From Flavobacterium sp. (GTDB taxonomy: Bacteria > Bacteroidota > Bacteroidia > Flavobacteriales > Flavobacteriaceae), in NCBI GenBank assembly GCA_030151255.1, contig JASLED010000102.1, positions 1-23,831 on the forward strand: a DNA stretch of 23,831 nt. The letters are read 5' to 3'. Shown here in pieces: positions 1 to 9,025 of the stretch. How positions within the stretch are numbered: position 1 is the stretch's first letter; each line of letters starts with the position of its first letter. The position numbers and the translations under genes are program-made. The notes beneath the pieces are model-generated. The model was not told where the DNA came from, searched no databases, and was given only the letters and a program-made list of their open reading frames with translations.

Positions 1-84
1 CTCAAGCAAAGAGCTATTATTAAACAAAAAACAATGGCTAAAAGAAGGCAATTGTATAATCAAGAAAAATTACTAATTTTATAA
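1..84 (+). CDS. Possible 3' end of a truncated gene
   Basis: Frame 1 is open from the window edge to TAA at 82-84, giving 27 residues that are rich in Lys, Arg and Gln and end in LLIL. The run is short enough to arise by chance, and I do not recognise the peptide. If real, its gene converges with the DUF262 gene, whose stop codon lies about 20 bases further on. No terminator hairpin is evident between them. Confidence 0.25.
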   Translation, partial: LKQRAIIKQKTMAKRRQLYNQEKLLIL

Positions 85-104
85 TACAAACACTATCTTA
101 TTTT

Positions 105-3100
105 CTACAAGAAAGTGTCCAAATTACTTTGAAGACATACATTTCCAAATAAATAATTCATTCTAAGAATAAAGCTCGAAACGATAGAGTCATTATTAGA
201 AAGTTTTCTATATATGTCTTCTGAATTCCTATTATCTTCAAATTGACTTTTTAAATCATTAAAAATATCCGTAATACTGATATTTTCTATGGAAAGAAAC
301 CTACTAGATAAAAAGAAATTACATAAATTATTAACAACATTAATAAAGTATACCTTTCTATTTTTATCTTTTTCATCTATGATAAGGTCATAAAAACTCT
401 TAAAAACTTTTTGATTGCCTTCATCTAAAATAGGTATTTCAATCTCACCAATACTTAGTTTTGATAGCTTTTTACTATCCCTTGTATTGAAAAGAGCCTT
501 TGAAGATAAAAACATATATATATATTCATATAAAAAACCACCTCTTTTATTATTTATAACAAAAATACTATCGTCTACATAACAATTATTTTTATCCAAA
601 TACAAGTCATAGTTCTCAAAAGAATGTTGGTTACTAATGATAATTTTATCCGTTTCGAATATTGTTTTTAAATCTTTTATATCATAATCCTCAATTGAAA
701 ACTTTAAGTTCTCACTCTCAGTCGATGTTTCAAAACTTTTGAAGTTTTGTATAAAAGTAACTCCAGTCTCTTTTTTAGAGACAGAGAACAATAGTTCTTT
801 ATTTATTCCTTTATTTATTTTTAAAATATTATCAAGTTTAATTTTATATATAAAATTTTCAGAATTTTGCTTACTATGTTTTTTCTTAAAGCTTATTACA
901 GAAGCATTAAATTCATCAATATTCTTAACATTATTCATTTGGGTAAACAATCCTCGAATATCCTCTACTATTTCCTTACTGTTACTAACTATGTTATGAA
1001 TATCAACTTCATTAACAAAATACCATAGAGCATACAAAGACTGTTGAGTCCTTCTTCCATTATCTACACATAGTAAATAATCTAAGCTTAGAGCTAAATT
1101 CTTTTGACCTATATCAGTAATTAACAGTTTCAATTTATTAATAAAACCAGCTTCAAAAATATTGGACTTAAACACTAATCTCTTAGGTTCACTCTCTAAT
1201 ATTTTGGTTAAATCTGGCTTAGATTTTAGTCTAAAATTAATTTTATTCCCAACTTTATAATAGTCTAATGCTTCATAAGATTTTGAAGGATCATTAGAAT
1301 TCATAAACTGATACTGTAGATAAATCAAAGCAGTGATGATGTTTTCATTTTCCATCCTTGTAGTAGTTTTTCTGAAATAAAACCACTCTTTGTTATTGTT
1401 GTAAACATCTTTGATTGTATCGATTAAATCTCTTGAAATGTAAGAATTCCACATTTCAAAAGAATCAATTTTTATAGGATACGGTTTATAATTTAGTCTA
1501 ATAAATAAATCTACAGGATCAAACTTGTCATTATATTTTGAGTCAATCTCAACTACCCACAAATCATAATTCTTAATTTTTTCTTGATATTCTGTTGACA
1601 AATCTTTAAATTTTTTTGAACTTAAATCAGACAGAATCCCATTTTTCAAATTTAAGGAGTAATAGTCTTTTTTTGTTGATTCAAACTCATTCTCGGTATT
1701 AATAAAATCTTCACCTAAAAAACCTAAAATTGTCAAAAGACGTTGTTGACCGTCTATTACTTCAGAAACTCCATCATTTTTATAAACAAATATTGGTGGT
1801 ATTTTTATTCCTAACAATATACTCTCGATTATAGAAGACGCTTTCATTTTATCAATAACTTCATTTCTTTGATATTGTGGTCTAATTATAAACTTCTGTC
1901 TTTTCATTGACCTAATAATGTCGTCAATGGATATAGAGGAAGGTTCAGGTTTATTAATTCTTAAATCTTCAAAGCTTATAACTCCTGTATTATCTTGAGT
2001 GTTATTTATTTTGTTTAATTGATTGTTGAAATCAATAGAGTCTTTTAAATAAACATTAAAATTAATATTATATAGCGTTTGAAAAATCTTGGAAATATTT
2101 TCATAACGATTTTTTATATGAATAGCGAAGGAACTCCTATCCATTTTGTAATTTTCTATATTTTCATCAATGTAATTTACAATTTTTTGTATATCAGCTT
2201 TAGAAATATTTAAATGGTTATTCTCTTTATAAAAAATTGATAGTGCCCAAAAAAGACATTCGGAAATCAATCGGTTATATTCATCATTATTTTTTATTTT
2301 TTTATAAATACTTTCAAGAATATTGATTTTTGTAATAAAAACATTTCGTAATTCTTCCAAATCTATAGCTTCAATATCGTCATATAAATATTCATAAAAC
2401 TGATTTATGACATTACTCTTTTTTATAGAATAATACTTTATAGGAATGTAATCTATTACTAATAATTCTCTTATTTTTTTCAATAAGACTACTTCATTAA
2501 ACTTCTCAAAATGAAATAAAGACTGTAATGTTTCAAAAATTCTTTTATCGCTTATAATTTCATTTTTCAAATATTGATTCAAATCATCATAAAGGAACTC
2601 TGCTTTGTCTACTTCATTTGCTTTTAAAGGAGTAATACCTGAATTATATCTTTTAAAAATCTCTTTTTTTACATTATCTTCAATAACCTCGGTAATACCA
2701 TCTTTTGTATTAAAACTAAATTCAATTACTCTAAGTTTAGTATCCCAAATTAAGTCTTTGTATTTCTTATCAAGGGACTCAAAGTTCTTTCCTATAAAAT
2801 CTTTGTTAGAAAGTTTTTTCAATCCACTTCTTTTTAATTTAAAATCATTGTTGATAAACCTAAGAATTGTTTGATACCTTTGTCTACCGTCAATAATTTC
2901 TACTTTTGAAATGTTTCTAAAATAAATTAATGGAGGAATCTCTGTCCCTAATAAGATACTCTCTATGAAATAAGTAGCTTTTTCATCATCCCAAACATAG
3001 TTTCTTTGATAAAAAGGCTTATAGTTAGTGTTTTTTAATTTATCTTCATTGTTGAATAAAGAATCTATTGAAACTGTTTTAGAATCAATCTTTAATTTAT

Positions 3101-3128
3101 TTTCAAAAACTTCTTTTATACTAGTCAT
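105..3128 (-). CDS. Tandem DUF262 protein with type I specificity-like C-terminus
   Basis: 1007 residues. DUF262 is a ParB/Srx-like NTPase fold found in GmrSD-type (type IV) restriction and in SspE-like defence proteins. The module occurs twice. The first has YQRNYVW (40-46), ILLGTEIPP (58-66), IDGRQR (79-84) and an F-R-N-G-PL motif near 158-168. The second has YQRNEV (419-424), ILLGIKIPP (437-445) and IDGQQR (458-463). A mostly helical stretch follows at about 565-750. Residues about 757-935 read like one target-recognition repeat of a type I S subunit: KIIISNQ near 828, a VDDSIFVI strand near 851, a YEYIYMFLSSKA helix near 867-878, then LSIGEIEIPIL near 891-901 followed by a helix. The DUF1524/HNH nuclease usual in GmrSD proteins is not seen, nor is another nuclease motif, so a partner nuclease may be needed. 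The gene is strongly AT-rich, monocistronic and divergent from the tra operon, which suggests acquired cargo. The start ATG at 3126-3128 is the first in frame. The DUF262 calls are firm; the specificity-domain call is tentative. Confidence 0.85.
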   Translation of the reverse strand: MTSIKEVFENKLKIDSKTVSIDSLFNNEDKLKNTNYKPFYQRNYVWDDEKATYFIESILLGTEIPPLIYFRNISKVEIIDGRQRYQTILRFINNDFKLKRSGLKKLSNKDFIGKNFESLDKKYKDLIWDTKLRVIEFSFNTKDGITEVIEDNVKKEIFKRYNSGITPLKANEVDKAEFLYDDLNQYLKNEIISDKRIFETLQSLFHFEKFNEVVLLKKIRELLVIDYIPIKYYSIKKSNVINQFYEYLYDDIEAIDLEELRNVFITKINILESIYKKIKNNDEYNRLISECLFWALSIFYKENNHLNISKADIQKIVNYIDENIENYKMDRSSFAIHIKNRYENISKIFQTLYNINFNVYLKDSIDFNNQLNKINNTQDNTGVISFEDLRINKPEPSSISIDDIIRSMKRQKFIIRPQYQRNEVIDKMKASSIIESILLGIKIPPIFVYKNDGVSEVIDGQQRLLTILGFLGEDFINTENEFESTKKDYYSLNLKNGILSDLSSKKFKDLSTEYQEKIKNYDLWVVEIDSKYNDKFDPVDLFIRLNYKPYPIKIDSFEMWNSYISRDLIDTIKDVYNNNKEWFYFRKTTTRMENENIITALIYLQYQFMNSNDPSKSYEALDYYKVGNKINFRLKSKPDLTKILESEPKRLVFKSNIFEAGFINKLKLLITDIGQKNLALSLDYLLCVDNGRRTQQSLYALWYFVNEVDIHNIVSNSKEIVEDIRGLFTQMNNVKNIDEFNASVISFKKKHSKQNSENFIYKIKLDNILKINKGINKELLFSVSKKETGVTFIQNFKSFETSTESENLKFSIEDYDIKDLKTIFETDKIIISNQHSFENYDLYLDKNNCYVDDSIFVINNKRGGFLYEYIYMFLSSKALFNTRDSKKLSKLSIGEIEIPILDEGNQKVFKSFYDLIIDEKDKNRKVYFINVVNNLCNFFLSSRFLSIENISITDIFNDLKSQFEDNRNSEDIYRKLSNNDSIVSSFILRMNYLFGNVCLQSNLDTFL

Positions 3129-3220
3129 ATTCTTAATAGAGAAATTTTAGCGGTTACTAAATAACTTCAAACCTCTGCTCTTACTTAAAAAAGAGTAAAG
3201 TATTAAAACTCGTAAATGTA

Positions 3221-3228
3221 CAAAATTA
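3221..3228 (-). promoter_or_regulatory. Possible -7 element for the DUF262 gene
   Basis: On the minus strand this reads TAATTTTG, an exact TAnnTTTG match to the Bacteroidetes -7 box, about 90 bases upstream of the DUF262 start codon. No TTTG is found at the usual -33 distance, so the assignment is weak. Confidence 0.3.
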
Positions 3229-3342
3229 ATGAATAGAATACTTTAGCTTTGTACAAGGATTTATTCCCTTAATCAGTTAATTTACACAAATCCTAATACA
3301 AAGCTCATAGATTTTCATTACTCCATTCCTATTTTAGCATTG

Positions 3343-3356
3343 TGATCGAACGATCA
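3343..3356. promoter_or_regulatory. Dyad TGATCG-AA-CGATCA, possible operator
   Basis: Two perfect 6-base arms are separated by two bases, an operator-sized palindrome in an otherwise AT-rich region upstream of the tra operon. It could bind a dimeric repressor. No repressor gene is visible in the window, and the function is inferred from form and position only. Confidence 0.3.
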
Positions 3357-3510
3357 TTTCAAATAATTTAATTTTCAAAACACAAAACATTTGACTGTTT
3401 GGTGTTTTTATATACTTATGATTACCTATACAAAGCCACTTCCCGCCAAACTCTTCCATCAACTTCCACTTTTCTAAACCCAGCTCAATTCCATAAGACA
3501 TTTGTTCCGA

Positions 3511-3530
3511 AAGCCCACAAGGTGTGGGTT
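3511..3530 (+). other. Short hairpin just upstream of traE
   Basis: CCCACA (3514-3519), AGG and TGTGGG (3523-3528) form a perfect 6-bp stem, extended by AA/TT across one unpaired G. It ends about 28 bases before the traE ATG. No T-run follows, so it is not a typical terminator. It could be a leader structure of the tra mRNA. Confidence 0.35.
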
Positions 3531-3558
3531 AAGGATAACAAATTAATGTATTTCAATT

Positions 3559-3864
3559 ATGGAAAAACAAAGAAACAAAATGATGCTGACGGCTATGGTC
3601 ATGCTATCGGCAATGGGTGCATTTGCTCAAGGAAATGGTGCAGCCGGTATTACCGAAGCGACTCAAATGGTAACCTCTTATTTCGATCCGGCTACTCAAT
3701 TAATTTATGCGATTGGTGCAGTCGTTGGATTGATTGGTGGTGTTAAGGTGTACAACAAATTCAGTTCGGGAGATCCTGACACCAGCAAAACGGCGGCTTC
3801 GTGGTTTGGTGCGTGTATCTTTTTGATAGTAGCCGCTACGATCCTGCGTTCCTTCTTTTTGTAA
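3559..3864 (+). CDS. traE: Conjugation protein TraE (DUF4134), pilin-like
   Basis: 101 residues, normal length for the DUF4134/TraE family of Bacteroidetes conjugative transposons, which is thought to be the VirB2-like small inner-membrane or pilus subunit. The N-terminus is a signal-like segment ending in AFAQ (residues 21-24). Hydrophobic segments follow at about 46-64 and 80-100. The central KVYNKFSSGDPDTSK stretch (about 63-77) is the family hallmark. It is the first gene of the tra operon in this window and is followed after 12 bases by traF. The ATG at 3559 was kept because it gives a signal peptide with a basic N-region; the Met at residue 8 is an alternative start. Confidence 0.92.
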   Translation: MEKQRNKMMLTAMVMLSAMGAFAQGNGAAGITEATQMVTSYFDPATQLIYAIGAVVGLIGGVKVYNKFSSGDPDTSKTAASWFGACIFLIVAATILRSFFL

Positions 3865-3876
3865 AACCAATGCCCT

Positions 3877-4209
3877 ATGAATACTTACAACATTAACAAA
3901 GGTATTGGCAGGACGGTGGAATTCAAAGGTTTGAAAGCACAGTATCTGTTCATTTTTGCAGGTGGTTTGCTCGGTACGCTCATCTTCGTGATGATCCTGT
4001 ATATGTCTGGTGTAAGCAATTACATCTGTCTGTTTCTTGGAATTGGCGGTGCTTCACTCATCGTATGGCAAACCTTTTCACTGAACAAAAAACATGGCGA
4101 ACACGGATTGATGAAAATCGGTGCCCGAAAAAAACATCCGAAATACATCATTTGTCGCAAACCTGTGTACCGCTATTTAAAATTCACGTCTAAATCCAAA
4201 GCCGTATGA
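3877..4209 (+). CDS. traF: Conjugation protein TraF (DUF4133), VirB3-like
   Basis: 110 residues. It begins with the NINKGIGR motif typical of DUF4133, then has two adjacent transmembrane helices at about 21-43 and 46-66 and a basic cytoplasmic tail. This is the VirB3-like layout, in a protein expected to work with the TraG ATPase at the inner membrane. The stop codon TGA (4207-4209) overlaps the traG start in an ATGA arrangement, indicating translational coupling. Confidence 0.92.
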   Translation: MNTYNINKGIGRTVEFKGLKAQYLFIFAGGLLGTLIFVMILYMSGVSNYICLFLGIGGASLIVWQTFSLNKKHGEHGLMKIGARKKHPKYIICRKPVYRYLKFTSKSKAV

Positions 4210-6707
4210 AAAATGTAGCCAAAACCGCCACGTTGGAAAACAAATTTCCACTTTTGGCAGTCGAAAACAACTGCATTCTTTCCAAAGACGCAGACATTAC
4301 CGCTTGTTTTGAGGTGCGATTGCCCGAACTATTTACCGTAGCTTCAGCGGAGTACGAAGCCATTCATTCTGCTTGGCACAAGGCAATCAAGACTTTGCCT
4401 GATTTTACAATCGTTCACAAACAGGATTGGTACATCAAAGAAAATTATCAACCTAATTTGACCGAAGAAGACCAAAGTTTTCTATCCAAAAGCTATCAAC
4501 GCCATTTCAACGAGCGACCGTTTTTGAATCACTATTGCTATCTGTTTCTGACCAAAACGACCAAGAGCAGAATGCGCATGCAGAGCAATTTTTCATCGCT
4601 TTGCAAGGGAACACTTATTCCGAAGGAAATCAACAAGGAAGCTATCCATCGATTTATGGAAGCGGTGGCGCAATTCGAGCGGATTGTAAACGATAGTGGA
4701 CTCATCCATTTACGCCGTTTGAGTGAGGACGACATTGTCGGAACAGAAGAAAAACAAGGTTTGTTGGAACAATATCTGACCTTATCGAGAGAAAGCGGAA
4801 CGGCTTTACAAGACATCGCTTTAGGTTCTGAAGAAGTGCGTATCGGAAATAAAAGGTTGTCTTTGCACACCTTATCCGATACGGACGATTTGCCTGCAAC
4901 TGTTTCGGCAGATACCCGATTTGAAAAACTGTCCACCGACCGAAGCGATTGCCGTTTGTCCTTTGCTGCTCCTGTGGGATTGTTGTTGAACTGCAATCAC
5001 ATTTACAATCAGTATCTGTTTTTGGATAACAGCGAAGAAAACTTGCAGCGATTTGAAAAATCTGCCCGAAATATGCACTCGCTGGCTCGATATTCAAGAG
5101 CGAATCAAATCAACAAAGAGTGGATTGAAAAGTATCTGAACGAAGCACATTCGTTCGGTCTTTCTTCCATTCGGGCGCATTTCAATGTGATGGCTTGGTC
5201 GGAAGATCCTACGGAACTCAAGAAGTTGAAAAACGATTGCGGTAGTGCTTTGACACTCATGGAATGCAAACCACGGCACAACACAACGGATGTTGCCACG
5301 CTGTATTGGGCAGGAATGCCGGGCAATAGCGGTGATTTTCCGAGTGAAGAAAGTTTTTATACGTTCATCGAACCAGCCTTGTGTTTTTTCACGGAAGAAA
5401 CCAATTACAACAATTCGCCATCGCTATTTGGAATCAAGATGGCTGACCGATTAACTGGGAAACCGATCAATCTGGACATATCGGATTTGCCAATGAAACG
5501 AGGCATTATTACGAATCGGAACAAATTCATTTTAGGACCTTCGGGTTCGGGAAAATCCTTTTTCACCAATCACATGGTACGTCAGTATTACGAGCAAGGT
5601 GCACATGTTTTGCTGGTTGATACCGGAAATTCCTATCAGGGATTGTGTGAACTCATCAAAGGAAAAACCAAAGGCGAAGACGGTGTTTATTTCACCTATA
5701 CCGAAGATAATCCGATTGCTTTCAATCCTTTTTATACGGACGATGGCGTATTCGACATTGAAAAACGAGAAAGTGTCAAAACCTTGATTTTGACTTTATG
5801 GAAACGTGATGACGAAGCACCGACCCGTTCGGAAGAAGTAGCACTGTCCAATGCAGTTTCGGGTTATATCGAACGAATCAAAAATGAAAGTATTTCTCCG
5901 TCGTTCAACGGTTTTTATGAATATGTGAAAGGCGATTACCGCAAGGTATTGGAGGAAAAACAAGTCCGTGAAAAAGACTTCGATGTTGCTGGTTTTCTCA
6001 ATGTTTTAGAACCGTATTACAAAGGTGGCGAATACGATTATCTGCTCAATTCAGACAAGCAATTAGACTTGTTGTCGAAACGATTTATTGTTTTTGAAAT
6101 TGATGCAATAAAGGATCACAAGATTCTTTTCCCCATTGTAACCATCATTATTATGGAGGTTTTTATCAATAAGATGAGGCGGTTAAAAGGTATTCGAAAG
6201 CTCATTTTAATTGAAGAAGCCTGGAAAGCCATTGCGAAAGAAGGTATGGCAGAATATATAAAGTACCTTTTTAAAACCGTTAGAAAATTTTTTGGAGAAG
6301 CTATTGTCGTAACCCAAGAAGTCGATGATATTATTCAATCTCCGATTGTCAAGGAAAGTATCATCAACAATTCCGATTGCAAAATCCTCCTAGATCAGCG
6401 CAAGTACATGAACAAGTTTGACGATATACAGACGATGTTGGGTCTAACTGATAAGGAAAAAGCACAGGTTTTATCTATCAATATGAATAACGATGCCAAC
6501 CGATTGTACAAGGAGGTTTGGATTGGTTTAGGCGGAACACACTCCGCCGTTTATGCCACAGAAGTATCGCTCGAAGAATATCTCGCCTACACAACCGAAG
6601 AAACCGAAAAAATGGAAGTGATGCAATTAGCTTCCGAAAGAGATGGCAACGTCGAACTCGCTATCAAGCATATCGCCATGCAAAGGCGTGAAAACGCAAA
6701 TCAATAA
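4206..6707 (+). CDS. traG: Conjugation ATPase TraG (VirB4-like)
   Basis: 833 residues, the usual size for Bacteroidetes TraG, the VirB4-type ATPase that powers assembly and transfer in the mating channel. The N-terminal half (to about 390) is the family-specific, DUF3875-like region. The C-terminal half is a P-loop ATPase with Walker A GPSGSGKS at 444-451 and a Walker B-like LILIEE at 666-671. A conserved VVTQEVDD segment lies at 701-708. It overlaps traF by 4 bases and is followed by traI after 26 bases. It should not be confused with the VirD4 coupling protein, also called TraG in other plasmid systems. No truncation or frameshift is seen. Confidence 0.96.
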   Translation: MKNVAKTATLENKFPLLAVENNCILSKDADITACFEVRLPELFTVASAEYEAIHSAWHKAIKTLPDFTIVHKQDWYIKENYQPNLTEEDQSFLSKSYQRHFNERPFLNHYCYLFLTKTTKSRMRMQSNFSSLCKGTLIPKEINKEAIHRFMEAVAQFERIVNDSGLIHLRRLSEDDIVGTEEKQGLLEQYLTLSRESGTALQDIALGSEEVRIGNKRLSLHTLSDTDDLPATVSADTRFEKLSTDRSDCRLSFAAPVGLLLNCNHIYNQYLFLDNSEENLQRFEKSARNMHSLARYSRANQINKEWIEKYLNEAHSFGLSSIRAHFNVMAWSEDPTELKKLKNDCGSALTLMECKPRHNTTDVATLYWAGMPGNSGDFPSEESFYTFIEPALCFFTEETNYNNSPSLFGIKMADRLTGKPINLDISDLPMKRGIITNRNKFILGPSGSGKSFFTNHMVRQYYEQGAHVLLVDTGNSYQGLCELIKGKTKGEDGVYFTYTEDNPIAFNPFYTDDGVFDIEKRESVKTLILTLWKRDDEAPTRSEEVALSNAVSGYIERIKNESISPSFNGFYEYVKGDYRKVLEEKQVREKDFDVAGFLNVLEPYYKGGEYDYLLNSDKQLDLLSKRFIVFEIDAIKDHKILFPIVTIIIMEVFINKMRRLKGIRKLILIEEAWKAIAKEGMAEYIKYLFKTVRKFFGEAIVVTQEVDDIIQSPIVKESIINNSDCKILLDQRKYMNKFDDIQTMLGLTDKEKAQVLSINMNNDANRLYKEVWIGLGGTHSAVYATEVSLEEYLAYTTEETEKMEVMQLASERDGNVELAIKHIAMQRRENANQ

Positions 6708-6733
6708 GTAATAACAATCAAAATTTTAAGAAA

Positions 6734-7366
6734 ATGAAACAGCTATTTTTAATGGTGTGTACGGCACTCATGCTTACTGTTGCACCGTCCGCAAAAGCGC
6801 AATGGGTAGTTACCGATCCGACCAATCTGGCATCGGGAATTGTAAACAGTGCCAACGAAATCGTACAGACTTCTTCCACTGTAAGTAATGTCGTAAAAAA
6901 CTTCAAAGAAGTTGAAAAAGTGTACAAACAAGGCAAGGAATATTACGACAAACTTCAAGCGGTCAACAACCTTGTGAAAGATGCTCGAAAAGTGCAACAA
7001 ACCGTTTTGCTTGTTGGTGATGTGTCGGAAATGTATGTTCAGAATTTTGGCAAAATGCTAAATGACCCCAACTTTTCTCCGCAGGAATTAACGGCAATCG
7101 CCAACGGTTATTCAGCATTGCTCAATGAAAGCACTGAACTGTTAAAAGAACTCAAGCAGATTATAACCTCTTCCAGTTTGTCATTGAACGACAAAGAGCG
7201 AATGGATATTATCGACCGTGTATATAAAGAAGTGAAGGAATACCACAGCCTTGTCAGATACTACACCAACAAAAATATTTCAGTGAGCATTCTGAGAGCT
7301 AAAAAGCAGAACAACACCAAACGTGTGCTGGATTTGTACGGAACGTCTGACCAAAAATACTGGTAG
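6734..7366 (+). CDS. traI: Conjugation protein TraI (DUF4141), VirB5-like
   Basis: 210 residues. A signal peptide with likely cleavage after AKA (residues 20-22) is followed by the WVVTDPTNLASGI motif characteristic of DUF4141. The rest is helical and heptad-rich, as expected of a VirB5-like periplasmic or pilus-tip component. It follows traG directly; no traH-like gene lies between them. The stop codon is 2 bases before the traJ ATG. This TraI is unrelated to the F-plasmid relaxase of the same name. Confidence 0.9.
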   Translation: MKQLFLMVCTALMLTVAPSAKAQWVVTDPTNLASGIVNSANEIVQTSSTVSNVVKNFKEVEKVYKQGKEYYDKLQAVNNLVKDARKVQQTVLLVGDVSEMYVQNFGKMLNDPNFSPQELTAIANGYSALLNESTELLKELKQIITSSSLSLNDKERMDIIDRVYKEVKEYHSLVRYYTNKNISVSILRAKKQNNTKRVLDLYGTSDQKYW

Positions 7367-7368
7367 TT

Positions 7369-8364
7369 ATGGAATTTCAAAATCTGCACGAAGTCCTACG
7401 CACCTTATACGATGAAATGATTCCCTTGTCCTTGGATATGGCGGCTGTGGCAAAAGGCGTGGCTGGCTTGGGCGCTTTGTTCTATGTCGCCATAAAGGTA
7501 TGGCAGGCACTCAGCAGAGCCGAACCAATTGATATGTATCCGCTCTTGCGACCGTTTGCTTTGGGTTTGTGCATTATGTTTTTTCCGACGATGGTCTTAG
7601 GAACGATTAATACCATTTTAAGTCCGGTTGTGCAGGGAACACACGCCATACTCGAAAATCAAGTGCTTGACTTGAATGAACTGCAAGCTAAAAAAGATTT
7701 GTTGGAACGAGAAGCCATGCTCCGAAATCCTGAAACAGCCTATATGGTATCAGATGAAGTTTTTGACAAAAAGCTCGAAGAATTGGGTTGGTCGCCTTCT
7801 GATTTAGTCACAATGTCGGGAATGTATATTGAAAGGGGAATGTATGATTTGGGACAATATTTTAAAAATTGGTTTCGCAATCTGTTGGAAATTCTCTTTC
7901 AAGCAGCCGCATTAGTCGTCGATACGATACGAACGTTTTTCCTAATCGTCCTCTCCATACTCGGGCCGATAGCCTTTGCGATTTCCGTATGGGATGGTTT
8001 TCAGACCACACTTACGCAATGGCTGACCCGATATGTGAGTGTGTATTTGTGGTTGCCTGTTGCTGATTTATTCAGTTCCATGCTTGCCAAAATCCAAACC
8101 TTGATTATCGAAAAAGACATCGCTTTGCTTGCCGATCCAACCTATATACCCGATACCGGAAATACAGTTTACATCATATTTATGATTATCGGGATTGTTG
8201 GATACTTCACTATTCCGACTGTTACGGGGTGGATTATTCAGGCTGGTGGAGCAGGAAACTTTACCCGAAATGTCAATCAAGCGGCTATGAAAGCAGGAAA
8301 TATTGCCAGTGGTGGAGCTGGTGCAGCAGCAGGAAATATTGGAGGACAATTACTCAAAAAATAA
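7369..8364 (+). CDS. traJ: Conjugation protein TraJ, VirB6-like membrane protein
   Basis: 331 residues with hydrophobic segments at about 20-46, 60-85, 170-206, 220-240 and 264-292, separated by a charged loop at about 100-165. The tail (294-329) is rich in Gly and Ala. Polytopic topology and position between traI and traK match TraJ of the CTnDOT-type systems, the VirB6-like inner-membrane channel component. It starts 2 bases after the traI stop, so translation is probably coupled. Confidence 0.92.
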   Translation: MEFQNLHEVLRTLYDEMIPLSLDMAAVAKGVAGLGALFYVAIKVWQALSRAEPIDMYPLLRPFALGLCIMFFPTMVLGTINTILSPVVQGTHAILENQVLDLNELQAKKDLLEREAMLRNPETAYMVSDEVFDKKLEELGWSPSDLVTMSGMYIERGMYDLGQYFKNWFRNLLEILFQAAALVVDTIRTFFLIVLSILGPIAFAISVWDGFQTTLTQWLTRYVSVYLWLPVADLFSSMLAKIQTLIIEKDIALLADPTYIPDTGNTVYIIFMIIGIVGYFTIPTVTGWIIQAGGAGNFTRNVNQAAMKAGNIASGGAGAAAGNIGGQLLKK

Positions 8365-8390
8365 TGTAAAACGAATAAATCAATTGAGAA

Positions 8391-9014
8391 ATGGAATTTA
8401 AAACGCTAAGAAATATTGAAAACAGCTTTAAACAAATTCGGCTGTATGCGATTGTCTTTGCCGTTCTCTGCATCGGAATTGTAGGATTTGCTTTGTGGAA
8501 ATCCTACGCCTTTGCGGAGGAACAACGACAAAAAATATACGTGTTAGACAACGGAAAATCCTTGATGCTGGCACTCTCACAAGACGCAAATATCAACCGA
8601 CCTGTGGAAGCCAGGGAACACGTTCGGAGATTTCACGAACTGTTTTTTACACTTGCTCCCGACAAGAATGCGATTGAGAGCAATATGAGCCGAGCATTCA
8701 ATCTTGCCGACAAGTCAGCTTTTAACTATTACAAAGATTTGTCGGAGAAAGGTTATTACTCCCGAATTATCTCAGGGAACGTACAGCAACGCATTGAGGT
8801 GGATAGTGTCGTTTGCAATTTTGACCATTATCCGTATTCGGTAAAAACCTATGCCAAGCAATTCATCATTCGATCGAGCAACGTAACCCGCCGTAATCTG
8901 ATTACATCTTGTTTTCTCGTGAACTCGGTTCGTTCAGACAATAATCCACAGGGATTCAATATCGAAAAATTTGCAGTGGTAGAGAACAAGGATATTGAAG
9001 TTATCGAACGCTAA
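8391..9014 (+). CDS. traK: Conjugation protein TraK, VirB8-like
   Basis: 207 residues. A short cytoplasmic N-terminus is followed by one transmembrane helix (about 17-37) and a periplasmic domain, the bitopic layout of VirB8-like proteins that connect the inner-membrane complex to the outer core. MEFKTLRNIENSF at the start is typical of the Bacteroidetes TraK family. It lies 26 bases after traJ and 11 bases before the unrecognised gene at 9026. Confidence 0.92.
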   Translation: MEFKTLRNIENSFKQIRLYAIVFAVLCIGIVGFALWKSYAFAEEQRQKIYVLDNGKSLMLALSQDANINRPVEAREHVRRFHELFFTLAPDKNAIESNMSRAFNLADKSAFNYYKDLSEKGYYSRIISGNVQQRIEVDSVVCNFDHYPYSVKTYAKQFIIRSSNVTRRNLITSCFLVNSVRSDNNPQGFNIEKFAVVENKDIEVIER

Positions 9015-9025
9015 AAATTAAGACT

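Larger units (their letters stand above)
3129..3558. other. Divergent intergenic region before traE
   Basis: This gap of 430 bases separates the DUF262 gene from the tra operon. It holds a plus-strand TAGCTTTG (3244-3251), a candidate -7 box lacking a convincing -33 partner. It also holds a short dyad at 3343-3356 and a hairpin at 3511-3530. The region must contain the tra operon promoter if transcription does not enter from further left. No conserved gene is seen. The open frame starting at 3399 is only the out-of-frame shadow of traE. Confidence 0.5.

Noticed and set aside
3511..3530. oriT nick region
   Set aside because: It is only a short hairpin with no nearby relaxase gene or recognised nic sequence; there is not enough to call a transfer origin.
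3399..3746. 115-residue open frame before and across the start of traE
   Set aside because: Its second half is traE read in the wrong frame and its first half has no protein-like pattern; TraE explains the region.
4538..5326. Several minus-strand open frames inside traG
   Set aside because: They are antisense shadows of an intact, recognisable TraG and have no family features or start context.
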